Notes under the pieces: model-generated
Database searches by the model: none
What the model was told of the DNA's origin: nothing
Seen by the model: the letters and a program-made list of their open reading frames with translations, nothing else
In this document: positions 9,305-18,706 of the stretch, one piece after another
How the letters are laid out: each line of letters begins with the position of its first letter
Numbering within the stretch: position 1 is the stretch's first letter
Position numbers and translations under genes: made by a program
DNA from: Pseudoalteromonas flavipulchra NCIMB 2033 = ATCC BAA-314
Lineage (GTDB): Bacteria > Pseudomonadota > Gammaproteobacteria > Enterobacterales > Alteromonadaceae
Direction: 5' to 3'
NCBI GenBank assembly: GCA_000814665.1
Contig: JWIH01000008.1
Location: 1 to 56,718 of the forward strand
DNA length: 56,718 nucleotides

Positions 9305-11755
9305 CTATTGCGCATTTTGTAAAGAGTGAATAGCCGGCTTGCTGATTATTTGCCATACCGAAAATAAGCTGGCCAGAGCCGTTAATATTATGATCAACAG
9401 CACGGGAAATAGAGCACCCCAGACACTTAGTTCGTCAACAAATGAGGTGTTTTCCAGCCATAGCCAGAGTCCGGCAAGTATTACTCCTGCCGCAGCAAGT
9501 CCTGCCAAAACAGTGATAAAACTCTCACGTATGATTTCTATGTAAATGGTTGCGGGTGTGGCACCAATTGCCATACGAATTCCTAACTCAGAGCGGCGTA
9601 GCTGGATGCTGTAGGTTAATATTCCGTAAACCCCTACAGAGGCTAGAAATATTGTCAACAGGGTCAATACTGCGGCAGCACTGGCAAGAAATTTATCATG
9701 ATGAACTAGCCTGTCATGGGCATTTTTAATATCAATTAATTTTGATACTTTAAACTCTTTGTTTACTTTCGCCATCATTTGGTTCAGTTCGATGGCTGAC
9801 AGGCTTTGCTTGGGCAAGACTTCTAGCAAGAACTCAGGGAAATCAAATGCCATATAAGGAATAAATACCCTAGGTAGCTCTTCCGTGTTGGGCAAGGTCA
9901 GATCCCTGACAATACCAATCACCTCATAGGGGGAATTTCCTGGCGCATTAAGCCAATAATAGCGTTTGCTTATCACCTCATCCCCGGGTGCTAGTTTATC
10001 TGCGAAAGCCTGATTGATTATTATGACATTCTTAACATTATCATAATCACTGGAGGTGAAATTTCTGCCTTTAATCAGCTCAAATTGTAGTATATCCAGA
10101 TAGTTCTCATCAATTAATGAAACCACGCCCTGCTGCTGTTTTTGGAATTCGGCATCTTCGGATAAATAACTGAAAAAATACTCATCCGTTGATGCCGACA
10201 GTGGAAAACCCATGGCAATACTGGCACTGCTGATTTTAGGGTTCTCGGTAAACAATTTGCGAGTGGCTCTTAAATTATCTTCCAGCACTTTGGTGGAGGC
10301 AAGTCTTGTGATGCCGATATCGACTTTAACCTGATAAACGTTATCTGTGGCAAGACCTGACGGCTGGATGATATTGCTTATTGACTGATGAAAAACCTGT
10401 ACGCCGACGCAAAGCATAGTGGTAGCAAGGGCAACCTGACTTAGTATTAATATGTTTCGTACCTTTTTCGATACTTGCAGCGCTGTGCCTTTACCGCCGC
10501 TTTGCATCATCTGGCTTAGCTTGCGGTAGTCAAGTTGCCTGTTAACTAGGATGGTTGTGACTAATGCGATCAGCCCGGAGACCAAGGTTGAAAAAACAAT
10601 GGAGAGCCAGTTAAAACTCAATTCATTTGCTCTTGGCAGCCAATCGAGTTTCAGCTGTTTAATCAGGTCTATGCCTGCATAGGAAAAAACCAGAGAGAAT
10701 ACAACGGTGGCAGACATTAACAGGGACATTTCAATTAAGATGGATCGGAACAAATCGCTTTTTTGTGCACCCAAAGCTGCTTGAATGGCCATAATCCTCT
10801 GTCTGTTCGCCGCTCTCGCCAAGATCAAATTCATGGTATTGGCGACAGCGATCATCAATAACAGAAAAACACCGGTAAAGAGCAACAGGGTTTGCTGATA
10901 ACTGTCGCCAATAATTTTTTCCCGAAAAGAAGTGAGCACGAAATCTATACTCGATGATTTAAAAAATGAGCGTCCAGCCAGTTCTTGACGATAGCGGTTA
11001 TTTAATCGGCTCGTTAACTGGTGGGATACCTGTTCTGGATTTACCCCTGGTTTTAACAGTCCGATAAGGTGATGGTTCGATAATTGTCCCCCCCAGGAGT
11101 GGCGCCAACCCTCTTCGGTTAAGTTAAAGTCCCAGGCTAACCACACATCGGTTAACCTGCCAACGGACACAAGCTCGGGTTCAACAAAATTTTTCGCGGT
11201 GACACCGATGATTTTAAAGTTTACCTCGCCAAAACGTAACGTTTGGCCAATAGTGTCTTGGCGTTTATTAAATAGCTTATCCCAGGCTTCGTAACTGATG
11301 ACGGCAACTGGTGCTTTTGCTCCTAGTCCTTCCTGGGCATTGAAATTCCGGCCAAGGGCAAAAGGGGTTTGGATCATATCCAGATATTCCGGCGTAATAT
11401 AGCTCAGGTTAACTCTGGGAGAGGCAGGGAAGTTGCGAATAACATCGACATTAAAATTAATTAAGGCTTTTTTTTCGAAATCAGTATCTTTGAAGCTATA
11501 GGCATCTATAAGCGCTGGATATGGTGAAGTGTCGCTGAGTTTTATTTCACTATCCCTAAATGAGCTGCCTTTGGAGATAAACAACCTGTCCTGATTATCA
11601 TAAGGTAAGGGGGCCGAAAGTAGCTGGTAATTCACCATAAAAATAGCGACTAAAGCGCCAAGAGTAATCCCTAAAGTTAAGATAATAGCTGCACTGTAGC
11701 CTTTCACTCGGGATAAAGAGTTAAGGGCGAGTTGAAATTCCCTGATCATGCTCAT
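9305..11755 (-). CDS. FtsX/MacB-type ABC transporter permease, long duplicated (ADOP-like) form
   Basis: An 816-residue inner-membrane permease with the two-repeat layout of long MacB/FtsX-type proteins: an N-terminal membrane segment (about residues 18-42), a periplasmic MacB_PCD domain, three central segments (about 285-410), another segment near 430, a second periplasmic domain (about 460-680), and three C-terminal segments (about 690-805). GIRMAIGATPATIY near the third group is the FtsX-family hallmark. It should work with the ATPase encoded just upstream on the same strand, whose stop overlaps its start by 4 bases (translational coupling), and with the adaptor at 12639-13889. Such pumps drive substrates from the periplasm through a TolC channel. 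Context suggests peptide export or self-protection, which is inference. Confidence 0.9.
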   Translation of the reverse strand: MSMIREFQLALNSLSRVKGYSAAIILTLGITLGALVAIFMVNYQLLSAPLPYDNQDRLFISKGSSFRDSEIKLSDTSPYPALIDAYSFKDTDFEKKALINFNVDVIRNFPASPRVNLSYITPEYLDMIQTPFALGRNFNAQEGLGAKAPVAVISYEAWDKLFNKRQDTIGQTLRFGEVNFKIIGVTAKNFVEPELVSVGRLTDVWLAWDFNLTEEGWRHSWGGQLSNHHLIGLLKPGVNPEQVSHQLTSRLNNRYRQELAGRSFFKSSSIDFVLTSFREKIIGDSYQQTLLLFTGVFLLLMIAVANTMNLILARAANRQRIMAIQAALGAQKSDLFRSILIEMSLLMSATVVFSLVFSYAGIDLIKQLKLDWLPRANELSFNWLSIVFSTLVSGLIALVTTILVNRQLDYRKLSQMMQSGGKGTALQVSKKVRNILILSQVALATTMLCVGVQVFHQSISNIIQPSGLATDNVYQVKVDIGITRLASTKVLEDNLRATRKLFTENPKISSASIAMGFPLSASTDEYFFSYLSEDAEFQKQQQGVVSLIDENYLDILQFELIKGRNFTSSDYDNVKNVIIINQAFADKLAPGDEVISKRYYWLNAPGNSPYEVIGIVRDLTLPNTEELPRVFIPYMAFDFPEFLLEVLPKQSLSAIELNQMMAKVNKEFKVSKLIDIKNAHDRLVHHDKFLASAAAVLTLLTIFLASVGVYGILTYSIQLRRSELGIRMAIGATPATIYIEIIRESFITVLAGLAAAGVILAGLWLWLENTSFVDELSVWGALFPVLLIIILTALASLFSVWQIISKPAIHSLQNAQ

Positions 11756-12459
11756 ACAGAAATCTGCTCTACTATCGATGAGTTTTCAAGTTTACCGTCA
11801 AGTAAATCTAGCCTTCTTTTCGCCATATCAGCACAGTGGGTATCATGAGTAACCATACACAAGGTGGTTCCTTCGTCATTTAACCGAATGAACATCTCCA
11901 TAACCTGATCGCTGTTTTTAGAATCCAGATTTCCGGTAGCTTCATCAATCAATAAAAGCGTCGGCGAGCCAACAAGTGCCCGGGCAATCGCTGCCCGTTG
12001 CTGCTGTCCCCCGGACAGTTGATTTGGCTTATGTGCAGATCTGTGGGTCATATCCACTGTGCTTAAGCTATGCATTACCTTTTCTTGGATCGCTTTCTCA
12101 CTCAGTTTTTCTCTTCGATAACGCAACGGCATAGCAACATTTTCAAATAAAGAGAGTTCGTCAATTAAATTGAATGACTGGAAAACAAAACCGAGTTTCT
12201 CACATCTAACATAAGCCGCTTCCGTTAATGAAAGATTGGAGACGTCCTGATCACCGATGAAGTACTGACCGCTATCAGGCACATCCAGTAAGCCCAATAA
12301 GGAGAGCAAGGTTGACTTACCACAGCCGGAAGGACCGCTGATTGAAATAAAATCTCCTTGGTTTATGGTTAAATTGATGTCTTTAAGTGCATAGGTATCC
12401 ATTTCCCCCGTGCGATAAACCTTACTGATCCCCTTCATGGTAAGAATAGGCTTGCTCAT
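11752..12459 (-). CDS. ABC transporter ATP-binding protein (MacB/LolD-like)
   Basis: A 235-residue ABC ATPase. Walker A is GPSGCGKST at residues 42-50. The Q-loop follows in FVFQSFNLIDELS, the signature motif is LSGGQQQRAAIARAL, and Walker B is LLLIDEATGNLDS with a catalytic Glu. Length and motifs fit the MacB/LolD/FtsE group that pairs with FtsX-like permeases. Its end overlaps the permease start by 4 bases, so the two are translated together. The adaptor gene lies 179 bases upstream on the same strand. AAAGGAAAGATA before the ATG at 12459 provides a ribosome binding site. Confidence 0.95.
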   Translation of the reverse strand: MSKPILTMKGISKVYRTGEMDTYALKDINLTINQGDFISISGPSGCGKSTLLSLLGLLDVPDSGQYFIGDQDVSNLSLTEAAYVRCEKLGFVFQSFNLIDELSLFENVAMPLRYRREKLSEKAIQEKVMHSLSTVDMTHRSAHKPNQLSGGQQQRAAIARALVGSPTLLLIDEATGNLDSKNSDQVMEMFIRLNDEGTTLCMVTHDTHCADMAKRRLDLLDGKLENSSIVEQISV

Positions 12460-12638
12460 TATCTTTCCTTTTTCTTTATAATAATTGTTATATTACATTG
12501 GCTAATCTGCTCGAGAATGTGTTGCCCTTTGGTGACTTGAGCACAGAACAGATTTTTCAGGGCCTTTTTTAACTAGTTTTAGATGCCATAGGAATTCTCC
12601 TTAAGCAGGCTAGTCGATAATCTTATTCATTGACTGTG

Positions 12639-13889
12639 TTAATTTAAAATGTGAATCCGATCGGCATCTTTGAAATTTGTCAGATTGGACAAAATCAACC
12701 GATCATTTTCTACCGCACCACCGTATACTTCTATTTGATTGCCCGATTCATTGCCAAAGCTGATCAACTTTTTCTCAGCCCATTCGTTTTCAGGGTCTAA
12801 TTTGAATAATTCCATTTGGCTACCTTTTTGGGCATTGATGGGGCGTTCAATAAAGAGGGTATCTCTTAAAGTGGTGATAACGATTTCTGCGTCGACACTT
12901 AATTCAGGGCGAGCCGAAGGTGGCGCTGGAGCGTCAAAGGTAATTTCAACCTCGATGGTCCCCTCATTGACTTGTGGAGCTATTCGGCTTATTTTCCCGG
13001 CCATTTTGTCTTGTATTGATTTCACGCTGACTTGCTGACCAATTTGCAGCTGGTCCGCATTTGACTGAGAGACTTTTATCATCGCTAATAAGTCATCTTT
13101 GCTGCCGACTAAGGCTAATTCCTGGCCAGCGGTGACACTTTGTCCTAATTCAACTGGCATGCGTTGTAAAATACCCGCCAGGCCTGCTTTAACTGTTAAC
13201 TGTTCGACTTGCTCGGCTGCGCTACGGTATAAATTGGCATATTCATTGATTGCTTCTTGCTGAATGTTTTCAACCTCTTGGTTTACTGCTTTGTATTGCT
13301 CCAAAGCTTCTTCGAGTAAATTAACCCGCAATTTCATTTGTTCTACGTTCAGCACTGTGGTTTGGTAGGTTATACTGGAGACGATACCGTTTTGCACCAG
13401 CTTCTGTTCGGCAATTTTTTTCAGTTTTGCCACCTCATATTCAGAGCTCAATTCGGCGAGCTTGGATTTCTCTGCTAATAATTTCTGACGGTTACTGAGT
13501 TTTAGCCTTCTCAGGTTCGCTTTTTCTTTTGCCAAGGCTATTCTAGCTGCTTCTAGGTTTTTAAGTGCTTCAGGATTATTAAGTTGCATAATCACACTGT
13601 CTGGCTCAACTTTTGCTCCGGGGCGCAAATATATTTCTTTCACCGTAGCCGGAGTCTGGGAAGTGATAAGAGTTTGCTTTTTAGAACGTAAGACACCATA
13701 GCCGCCAACGAGTACTTGCAAATCTCCCCGTTGAACAGTGCCCCAGATGAGTTTGTCTCGTTCAATGTTAGGTATGCTGTCAGATTGTCCTCTTGCCGAT
13801 ACATATAAGACCCCAAGGAAAATAAGGCTCAGCAGAAATATGATGGATTTCTTCTTGTTTTTTTTGGCGGGGGATCTAATGACGTCCAT
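12639..13889 (-). CDS. HlyD/MacA-type periplasmic adaptor protein
   Basis: A 416-residue membrane-fusion protein. It has a cytoplasmic KKNKKKS stretch, one membrane anchor (about residues 15-32), a first half-motif of a lipoyl-like domain (about 60-105), a long charged coiled coil (about 105-230), the second lipoyl half (about 232-260, GLAGILQRMPVELGQSV) and a beta-barrel region to the C-terminus. It should join the inner-membrane ABC pair to an outer-membrane TolC channel; no TolC gene is in the window. The gene is the first of a minus-strand set and is divergent from the acylase gene across 350 bases, so both could be controlled from that gap. Confidence 0.9.
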   Translation of the reverse strand: MDVIRSPAKKNKKKSIIFLLSLIFLGVLYVSARGQSDSIPNIERDKLIWGTVQRGDLQVLVGGYGVLRSKKQTLITSQTPATVKEIYLRPGAKVEPDSVIMQLNNPEALKNLEAARIALAKEKANLRRLKLSNRQKLLAEKSKLAELSSEYEVAKLKKIAEQKLVQNGIVSSITYQTTVLNVEQMKLRVNLLEEALEQYKAVNQEVENIQQEAINEYANLYRSAAEQVEQLTVKAGLAGILQRMPVELGQSVTAGQELALVGSKDDLLAMIKVSQSNADQLQIGQQVSVKSIQDKMAGKISRIAPQVNEGTIEVEITFDAPAPPSARPELSVDAEIVITTLRDTLFIERPINAQKGSQMELFKLDPENEWAEKKLISFGNESGNQIEVYGGAVENDRLILSNLTNFKDADRIHILN

Positions 13890-14239
13890 TGGCTGAAAAT
13901 ATTCCTAATTTTGATATTTAAACTGATTTTATAACATGAATATTACATAATTAAAAGCCATCAAATCAGGAGATAATAGATATACTGCCAGCTCCTTTGC
14001 CTCCGTGCTTTTAACTTGATTTTGGATATAGTCAGTTAAGGGGGATTTTAGCATTTTGTGAAGTTCACTATAAAAATGTTTGTATTTTCAGTTGACTAAT
14101 GTGCTAGTATCTTTAACCACTATTTTACGGTATAGCAACTTAAAAGGCTTAATTCGCGCAACCTTTATTTGGTTTTATATGCTGGACTTAAGCCAAGTAT
14201 TGGGTTTGAGTATTGGAAAATTAAGTAGGTATTAATGGG
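13890..14239. other. Divergent intergenic region between pump and acylase/exporter genes
   Basis: 350 bases of AT-rich sequence without a credible reading frame. It must contain the promoters for the minus-strand pump genes and the plus-strand acylase-exporter genes. A TTGACT at 14092-14097 and a TGCTAGTAT extended -10-like string at 14102-14110 are present but too close to each other to form one standard promoter, so I do not call a defined promoter. No clear operator palindrome was seen. Confidence 0.5.
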
Positions 14240-16672
14240 ATGTTAACTAGATTTCCGATAGTTTCTCGCTTTGGTTTATTCATTATTACTCCGCTTTTTG
14301 CTGTATTTCTCACTGGCTACAATATGCTGTGCGAAAGTGTCTCTGACGCAGAGCAGCCGGTATTATTAAACGGCATTAACGATGAAGTGGTCATTGTTAG
14401 AGATGAAGCTGGTATTCCGGCGATCACTGGTAAGAGTGATAATGATGTGTTTTTTGCCATGGGCTTTATTCAAGCTCAGGATCGACTCTGGCAGATGGAG
14501 CATAACCGAAGACTGGCTCAGGGGCGCTTAAGTGAAATCTTTGGTATTGACCAGCTGGACACGGATAAATGGATGAGAACTTTAGGGCTTTACCGTGCCT
14601 CTGAACGAGCTCAGCAAAGGTTGGGAGCCGGAGCTAAACAAGCTCTGGAATCATATTCGCAGGGGGTTAATGCGTGGATCAATCAAGCTGAGCAATTACC
14701 AGCTGAATTTGAGCTGTTTGATTATCTCCCTGAACCCTGGTCGCCTGCTGATTCCATTGCTATGGGGAAACTATTTGCGTTAACCCTTGGAGGCAACGCT
14801 TTTCTCGAATCCCAGCGACAGATTTCGCAAAAAATGTTATCCGAACAGCATTATGCGAGCTTATTTCCCGATGTCGTCACCTCGAATAATAATTACGCCT
14901 TTGCATCAGCATCAATAGCGGATATCGCTGTCAATGTCAGCCAGCAACACTTGCTTGGTGGTAAAAATGTTGGTAGTAATGCTTGGGTAATTTCAGGAAA
15001 GTTAACGGCAAACGGTTCTCCGATTCTGGCCAATGACCCCCATCTGGCCCTACAAATTCCTTCTGTGTGGTATGCCGCAAAGTTAAAAGGGGACAATATA
15101 ACGGCCAGTGGTATGACTTTGGTAGGTATGCCGATCATTGTGTTTGGCACAAATGAGCATATTTCCTGGGGGGGGACAAGTTTACCTGCCGATGTTCAGG
15201 ATCTTGTCTCTTTGAGAATGAATCCTGATCAGGGAAGTTTCTATCAAGCTCGGGGTAAATGGCTCAAATTTGAAGAGCGGCAAGAAGTGATTCATATTGC
15301 CCCGGGTTTTCCTGAGATACTAAAAAAGAAAATTAAACCGGTAAAAATGAGGGTGCTCAGCTCTGTTTACGGACCTGTGGTCAGTGACTTTATCGGTGCT
15401 TCTGGCCAGACTCTTTCGTTGCAGTGGTCTGCACTTGAAGCTGGCGATACGACTTTTGAAGCTCTATACAAGTTGAATTATGCTCAGGATTGGCAACAAT
15501 TCCGACAAGCGTTAAGTCTGCATGTGGCACCTTCTTTAAATATCTTGTATGCAGATAAAAACAATAATATAGGTATCAGCGCGGCAGGGAAAATACCGGT
15601 CAGAAACAGTAGCTCTTTTGGTATGCTACCGACATCCAGTGATCATTTCTCATGGAATGGTTATCTTGATTGGGCCGATATGCCTTATGAATATAACCCG
15701 GCTCGAGGTTTTATTGTTAATGCTAATAATAAAAGTGTCAGTGATGACTATCTTCATTTTATCTCTAACGATTGGGCGGATCCTGCAAGGGCTGAAAGAA
15801 TAGCCGATCTCATTAATGAAAAGGTAGCGAAGCATGAAAAAATAGATGTCGCTTATGTTGCCAAAATGCAGAATGACCTGTTTGACTTAAGCGCTGAAAG
15901 TTTACTCCGAACACTAGCAAGCATCATTCGGGAGCAAGATACTCAAGATGAATTATTAATATCCCTTTATCGCTGGAACCGGGACTTTAGCGAAAAGAGT
16001 AATGCCGCCGCGATTTACATGTCATTTTTACGCCATCTTAAATTAAGGTTGTTTAAAGATGAGTTTACTCAATACTATGGTTCGTCTGGGCTTATGGCGC
16101 TGACCGAGCAAATCATCAAGGGACTAGAGATTGATATCGTCAATAGAGCATTAACCGCTGATGCTTTTTGGTGTGATAATGTTGCTACTGCGCAAGAAGA
16201 AACTTGCAAAGATATCATATCGCTGGCGCTAAAAGATGTGAGAGACGAATTAACCAAACTGGGCGGCAGTAATATAGACGATTGGCGTTGGCAGCAATTT
16301 AGTCGGCGTACCTATAAGCACCAACCTTTTAGTCAGTTTAAGCACTTGGACCATGTTTTTGAAAGAGAAGCCGCGAGCAACGGCTCTGCCAACACTATTA
16401 ATGTCGCTAGTTATGCCTTCGACGAATCGGAAGGTTATATCCAATCTCTTGGGGCAACCTTTAGGCAAGTTATTGAAATGTCATATGATACGAATCATCT
16501 AATGACAAATTCTACCGGACAGTCCGGCAATGTATTCAGCCAGTTTTATGACGATATGCTAAGTTCGTTCGACGTAAATGAGCTACACTCCATGAAGGCC
16601 ACCTTAGCCGGGAAACCCATCATCTTGCGGCCTGTTCCTCTCTCACAGTCAAGTCATGTGGAGGGGAAATAA
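14240..16672 (+). CDS. Penicillin acylase family Ntn hydrolase (PvdQ-like N-acyl peptide deacylase)
   Basis: A secreted Ntn hydrolase of 810 residues. The N-terminus is a signal or anchor (about residues 8-32). The alpha-chain region holds ARDEAG-like VRDEAGIPAITGKSDNDVFF and GFIQAQDRLWQMEHNRRLAQGRL. Autocleavage is expected before Ser246 in NVGSNAWVISG, which makes Ser246 the N-terminal nucleophile of the beta chain. NDPHL follows, and VNANN at 493-497 carries the conserved Asn. In pyoverdine, colibactin-type and related pathways such periplasmic enzymes remove an acyl group from an N-acylated peptide precursor. Here the adjacent exporter and the starter C domain of NRPS-A fit that scheme (inference). 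The stop overlaps the exporter start by one base (TAATG). An acyl-homoserine-lactone acylase role is the alternative. Confidence 0.92.
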   Translation: MLTRFPIVSRFGLFIITPLFAVFLTGYNMLCESVSDAEQPVLLNGINDEVVIVRDEAGIPAITGKSDNDVFFAMGFIQAQDRLWQMEHNRRLAQGRLSEIFGIDQLDTDKWMRTLGLYRASERAQQRLGAGAKQALESYSQGVNAWINQAEQLPAEFELFDYLPEPWSPADSIAMGKLFALTLGGNAFLESQRQISQKMLSEQHYASLFPDVVTSNNNYAFASASIADIAVNVSQQHLLGGKNVGSNAWVISGKLTANGSPILANDPHLALQIPSVWYAAKLKGDNITASGMTLVGMPIIVFGTNEHISWGGTSLPADVQDLVSLRMNPDQGSFYQARGKWLKFEERQEVIHIAPGFPEILKKKIKPVKMRVLSSVYGPVVSDFIGASGQTLSLQWSALEAGDTTFEALYKLNYAQDWQQFRQALSLHVAPSLNILYADKNNNIGISAAGKIPVRNSSSFGMLPTSSDHFSWNGYLDWADMPYEYNPARGFIVNANNKSVSDDYLHFISNDWADPARAERIADLINEKVAKHEKIDVAYVAKMQNDLFDLSAESLLRTLASIIREQDTQDELLISLYRWNRDFSEKSNAAAIYMSFLRHLKLRLFKDEFTQYYGSSGLMALTEQIIKGLEIDIVNRALTADAFWCDNVATAQEETCKDIISLALKDVRDELTKLGGSNIDDWRWQQFSRRTYKHQPFSQFKHLDHVFEREAASNGSANTINVASYAFDESEGYIQSLGATFRQVIEMSYDTNHLMTNSTGQSGNVFSQFYDDMLSSFDVNELHSMKATLAGKPIILRPVPLSQSSHVEGK

Positions 16673-18315
16673 TGAAGATCATGAGTGAATTTGGTAAAAA
16701 TGCCCCTAATAAGGTGTTTATTTCTCTGATGTTAGGTGTAAGTGCAGGGATTCTCTATGTCGGCTTGATCCCCCTGGTGTTGTCGAGCCTGGATGAACTG
16801 CCCGGGATCATGTATACCGATTCTGCACCAGCAGAATTATTCGGTTATCAGATTTCTAATCTGCCAATCGCATTCGCTTTTTTCTCTCTTTGTCTGCTGA
16901 TCTTAATTTTTAGAACTGTATCTCAAATTATGCTGACGGCGGTTTCCCTTAACCTGACGATGAAGGTGAGAGAGAATTTATATCAGCGTGTTAGCAGCTC
17001 GCCAATAGATGTCTTGGAAAAGATCGGTTCGCCGCGCATTATCAATACCATGACTATGGATGTCAGAAGGATTGTAGATGGCGCGAGTATGGCGCCCCCA
17101 ATGCTAGTTAGCTTGGCAACCGTCGCCGGTATGATGTTTTATATCTGGATTGAAAACTCAAAAGTATTCTATTTTGTTTGTTCAGCGTTATTGGTCGGTG
17201 TTATCAGCTATCAAATTCCTATTTTTATCGGACGTAAATATATGTTGCGGGCGAGGGAATTAATGGATGAATTACAGGAAGGCTTTCGCGGCGTGATTTT
17301 AGGGGCAAAGGAATTAAAGCTGAATAGAAAAAAGAAGGACAACTTTATCAAAGATGAGTTGTTGGCGGTGGAATCAAAAATTGAATCTACCAATATCAGG
17401 GCAGAGACCGTATTAACTTCAGCCATGAATTACGGCGACATGATCGGCTTTTTTGCAATTGGTTTGCTGGCATTTGTTTACGTTAACTATGAACAGGTCA
17501 GCAATTCAGAGCTCATTGCCATCATCATGATTTTACTTTATATCTCCAGCCCAGTTGGTGCTATTTTGTCAGCTATCCCTGTTTTTATCAGCGCAAATGT
17601 GTCCTATAAAAGGATGGAGGAAATTTATGTTGAAATGGTGGACGAAGACAGTTTTGATGAAGAGCTTGAATTGCCTTGCTGGCAGCAGATACAGCTAAAA
17701 AATGTAACTTATACCTATAACGACGAGCATGCATTCAAAGCCGGACCTGTTGATTTAACGATTAAAAAAGGGCAGATCACCTTTATTGTCGGCGGTAACG
17801 GTTCAGGTAAGTCTACGATAAGTAAAGTTATCACCCAGCATTATTACCCGACTACGGGACATGTCTGTTTTGATGATGTACAAATCAACAGAAGTAACAT
17901 CAATAGCTATCGCCAGACGATCTGTTCTATCTATAGCGATTATTATTTATTTAAAACCCTGCATGGCATAGATCTGCAATGCCCGAAAGTGAATGCAAAA
18001 ATCCATCAATTAATCAAAGATCTGGCTTTAGATGGAAAGATTAAATTTGAAAATGGCAGGTTTTCTACGACTAAATTATCGGATGGCCAGCGTAGACGCC
18101 TAGCGTTATTGGTGGCGGTGATGGAAGATAAAGATTTATATGTTTTTGATGAGTGGGCCGCAGATCAGGATGCAGTGTTTAGAAAAGTCTTTTATGAACA
18201 AATATTGCCTGAGCTTAAACAGAAAGGAAAAGCAGTGGTTGCTATCAGCCATGACGATCGCTATTTCCATCTTGCCGACCAGATTATTAAATTTGAATCC
18301 GGGTTGAGGGTTTGA
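16672..18315 (+). CDS. Cyclic-peptide-type export ABC transporter (SyrD/PvdE-like, fused membrane and ATPase domains)
   Basis: A 547-residue half-size ABC exporter with about six membrane segments in residues 15-300 and a nucleotide-binding domain from about 340. Walker A is GGNGSGKST at 374-382. The signature is LSDGQRRRLAL, with Asp in place of the usual Gly, as common in this subfamily. Walker B is LYVFDEWAADQD, and the H-loop is in AISHDDRYF. This is the SyrD/PvdE type that moves non-ribosomal peptides or precursors from cytoplasm to periplasm. It is translationally coupled to the acylase gene and precedes the NRPS genes on the same strand, so its likely cargo is the acylated peptide made by them. 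Confidence 0.93.
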   Translation: MKIMSEFGKNAPNKVFISLMLGVSAGILYVGLIPLVLSSLDELPGIMYTDSAPAELFGYQISNLPIAFAFFSLCLLILIFRTVSQIMLTAVSLNLTMKVRENLYQRVSSSPIDVLEKIGSPRIINTMTMDVRRIVDGASMAPPMLVSLATVAGMMFYIWIENSKVFYFVCSALLVGVISYQIPIFIGRKYMLRARELMDELQEGFRGVILGAKELKLNRKKKDNFIKDELLAVESKIESTNIRAETVLTSAMNYGDMIGFFAIGLLAFVYVNYEQVSNSELIAIIMILLYISSPVGAILSAIPVFISANVSYKRMEEIYVEMVDEDSFDEELELPCWQQIQLKNVTYTYNDEHAFKAGPVDLTIKKGQITFIVGGNGSGKSTISKVITQHYYPTTGHVCFDDVQINRSNINSYRQTICSIYSDYYLFKTLHGIDLQCPKVNAKIHQLIKDLALDGKIKFENGRFSTTKLSDGQRRRLALLVAVMEDKDLYVFDEWAADQDAVFRKVFYEQILPELKQKGKAVVAISHDDRYFHLADQIIKFESGLRV

Positions 18316-18706
18316 TAAAAAACATACAATCCCACCCTTTATTCTTTTGAATGATTGGTTTATGATTGTTTCTACTGGGTTATTTTTATGTTAAGTTTGG
18401 GTTGTATGGATGATGAACAAATTAGACGTAGTGATGGACTGTAATAAAGTTAAGTCTCTTGTGAGATTTTCTAATAAAACCCCTCGTGTGCTAGTAGCAT
18501 TTTCCTTGCATAACCTCTTCGGCTCACCTGCATATCCAATTAAAAACTTATTCTCTAGGTTTTGTCTGCCAAGTTTCTTTTAACACTTTGGCGTAATTTT
18601 CAAGCTAAGCCCTTTTTGTCCCGAAAAGCCAGTGCTAGCTTGGCTTAAGCACACTCTGAGCAATAATTATTAAGCATTTATCAATAACATAATTAGAAGA
18701 ATAAAT
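18316..18706. other. Leader region upstream of the first NRPS gene
   Basis: 391 bases without a plausible gene. The stretch is AT-rich and probably carries the promoter for the large NRPS transcription unit, but I found no convincing -35/-10 pair, terminator or operator. AGAAGA at about 18695-18700 is the likely ribosome binding site for NRPS-A. Confidence 0.45.

Noticed and set aside
14092..14110. A sigma-70 promoter made of TTGACT and TAGTAT
   Set aside because: The two boxes are only 7 bases apart, far short of the usual 16-18.
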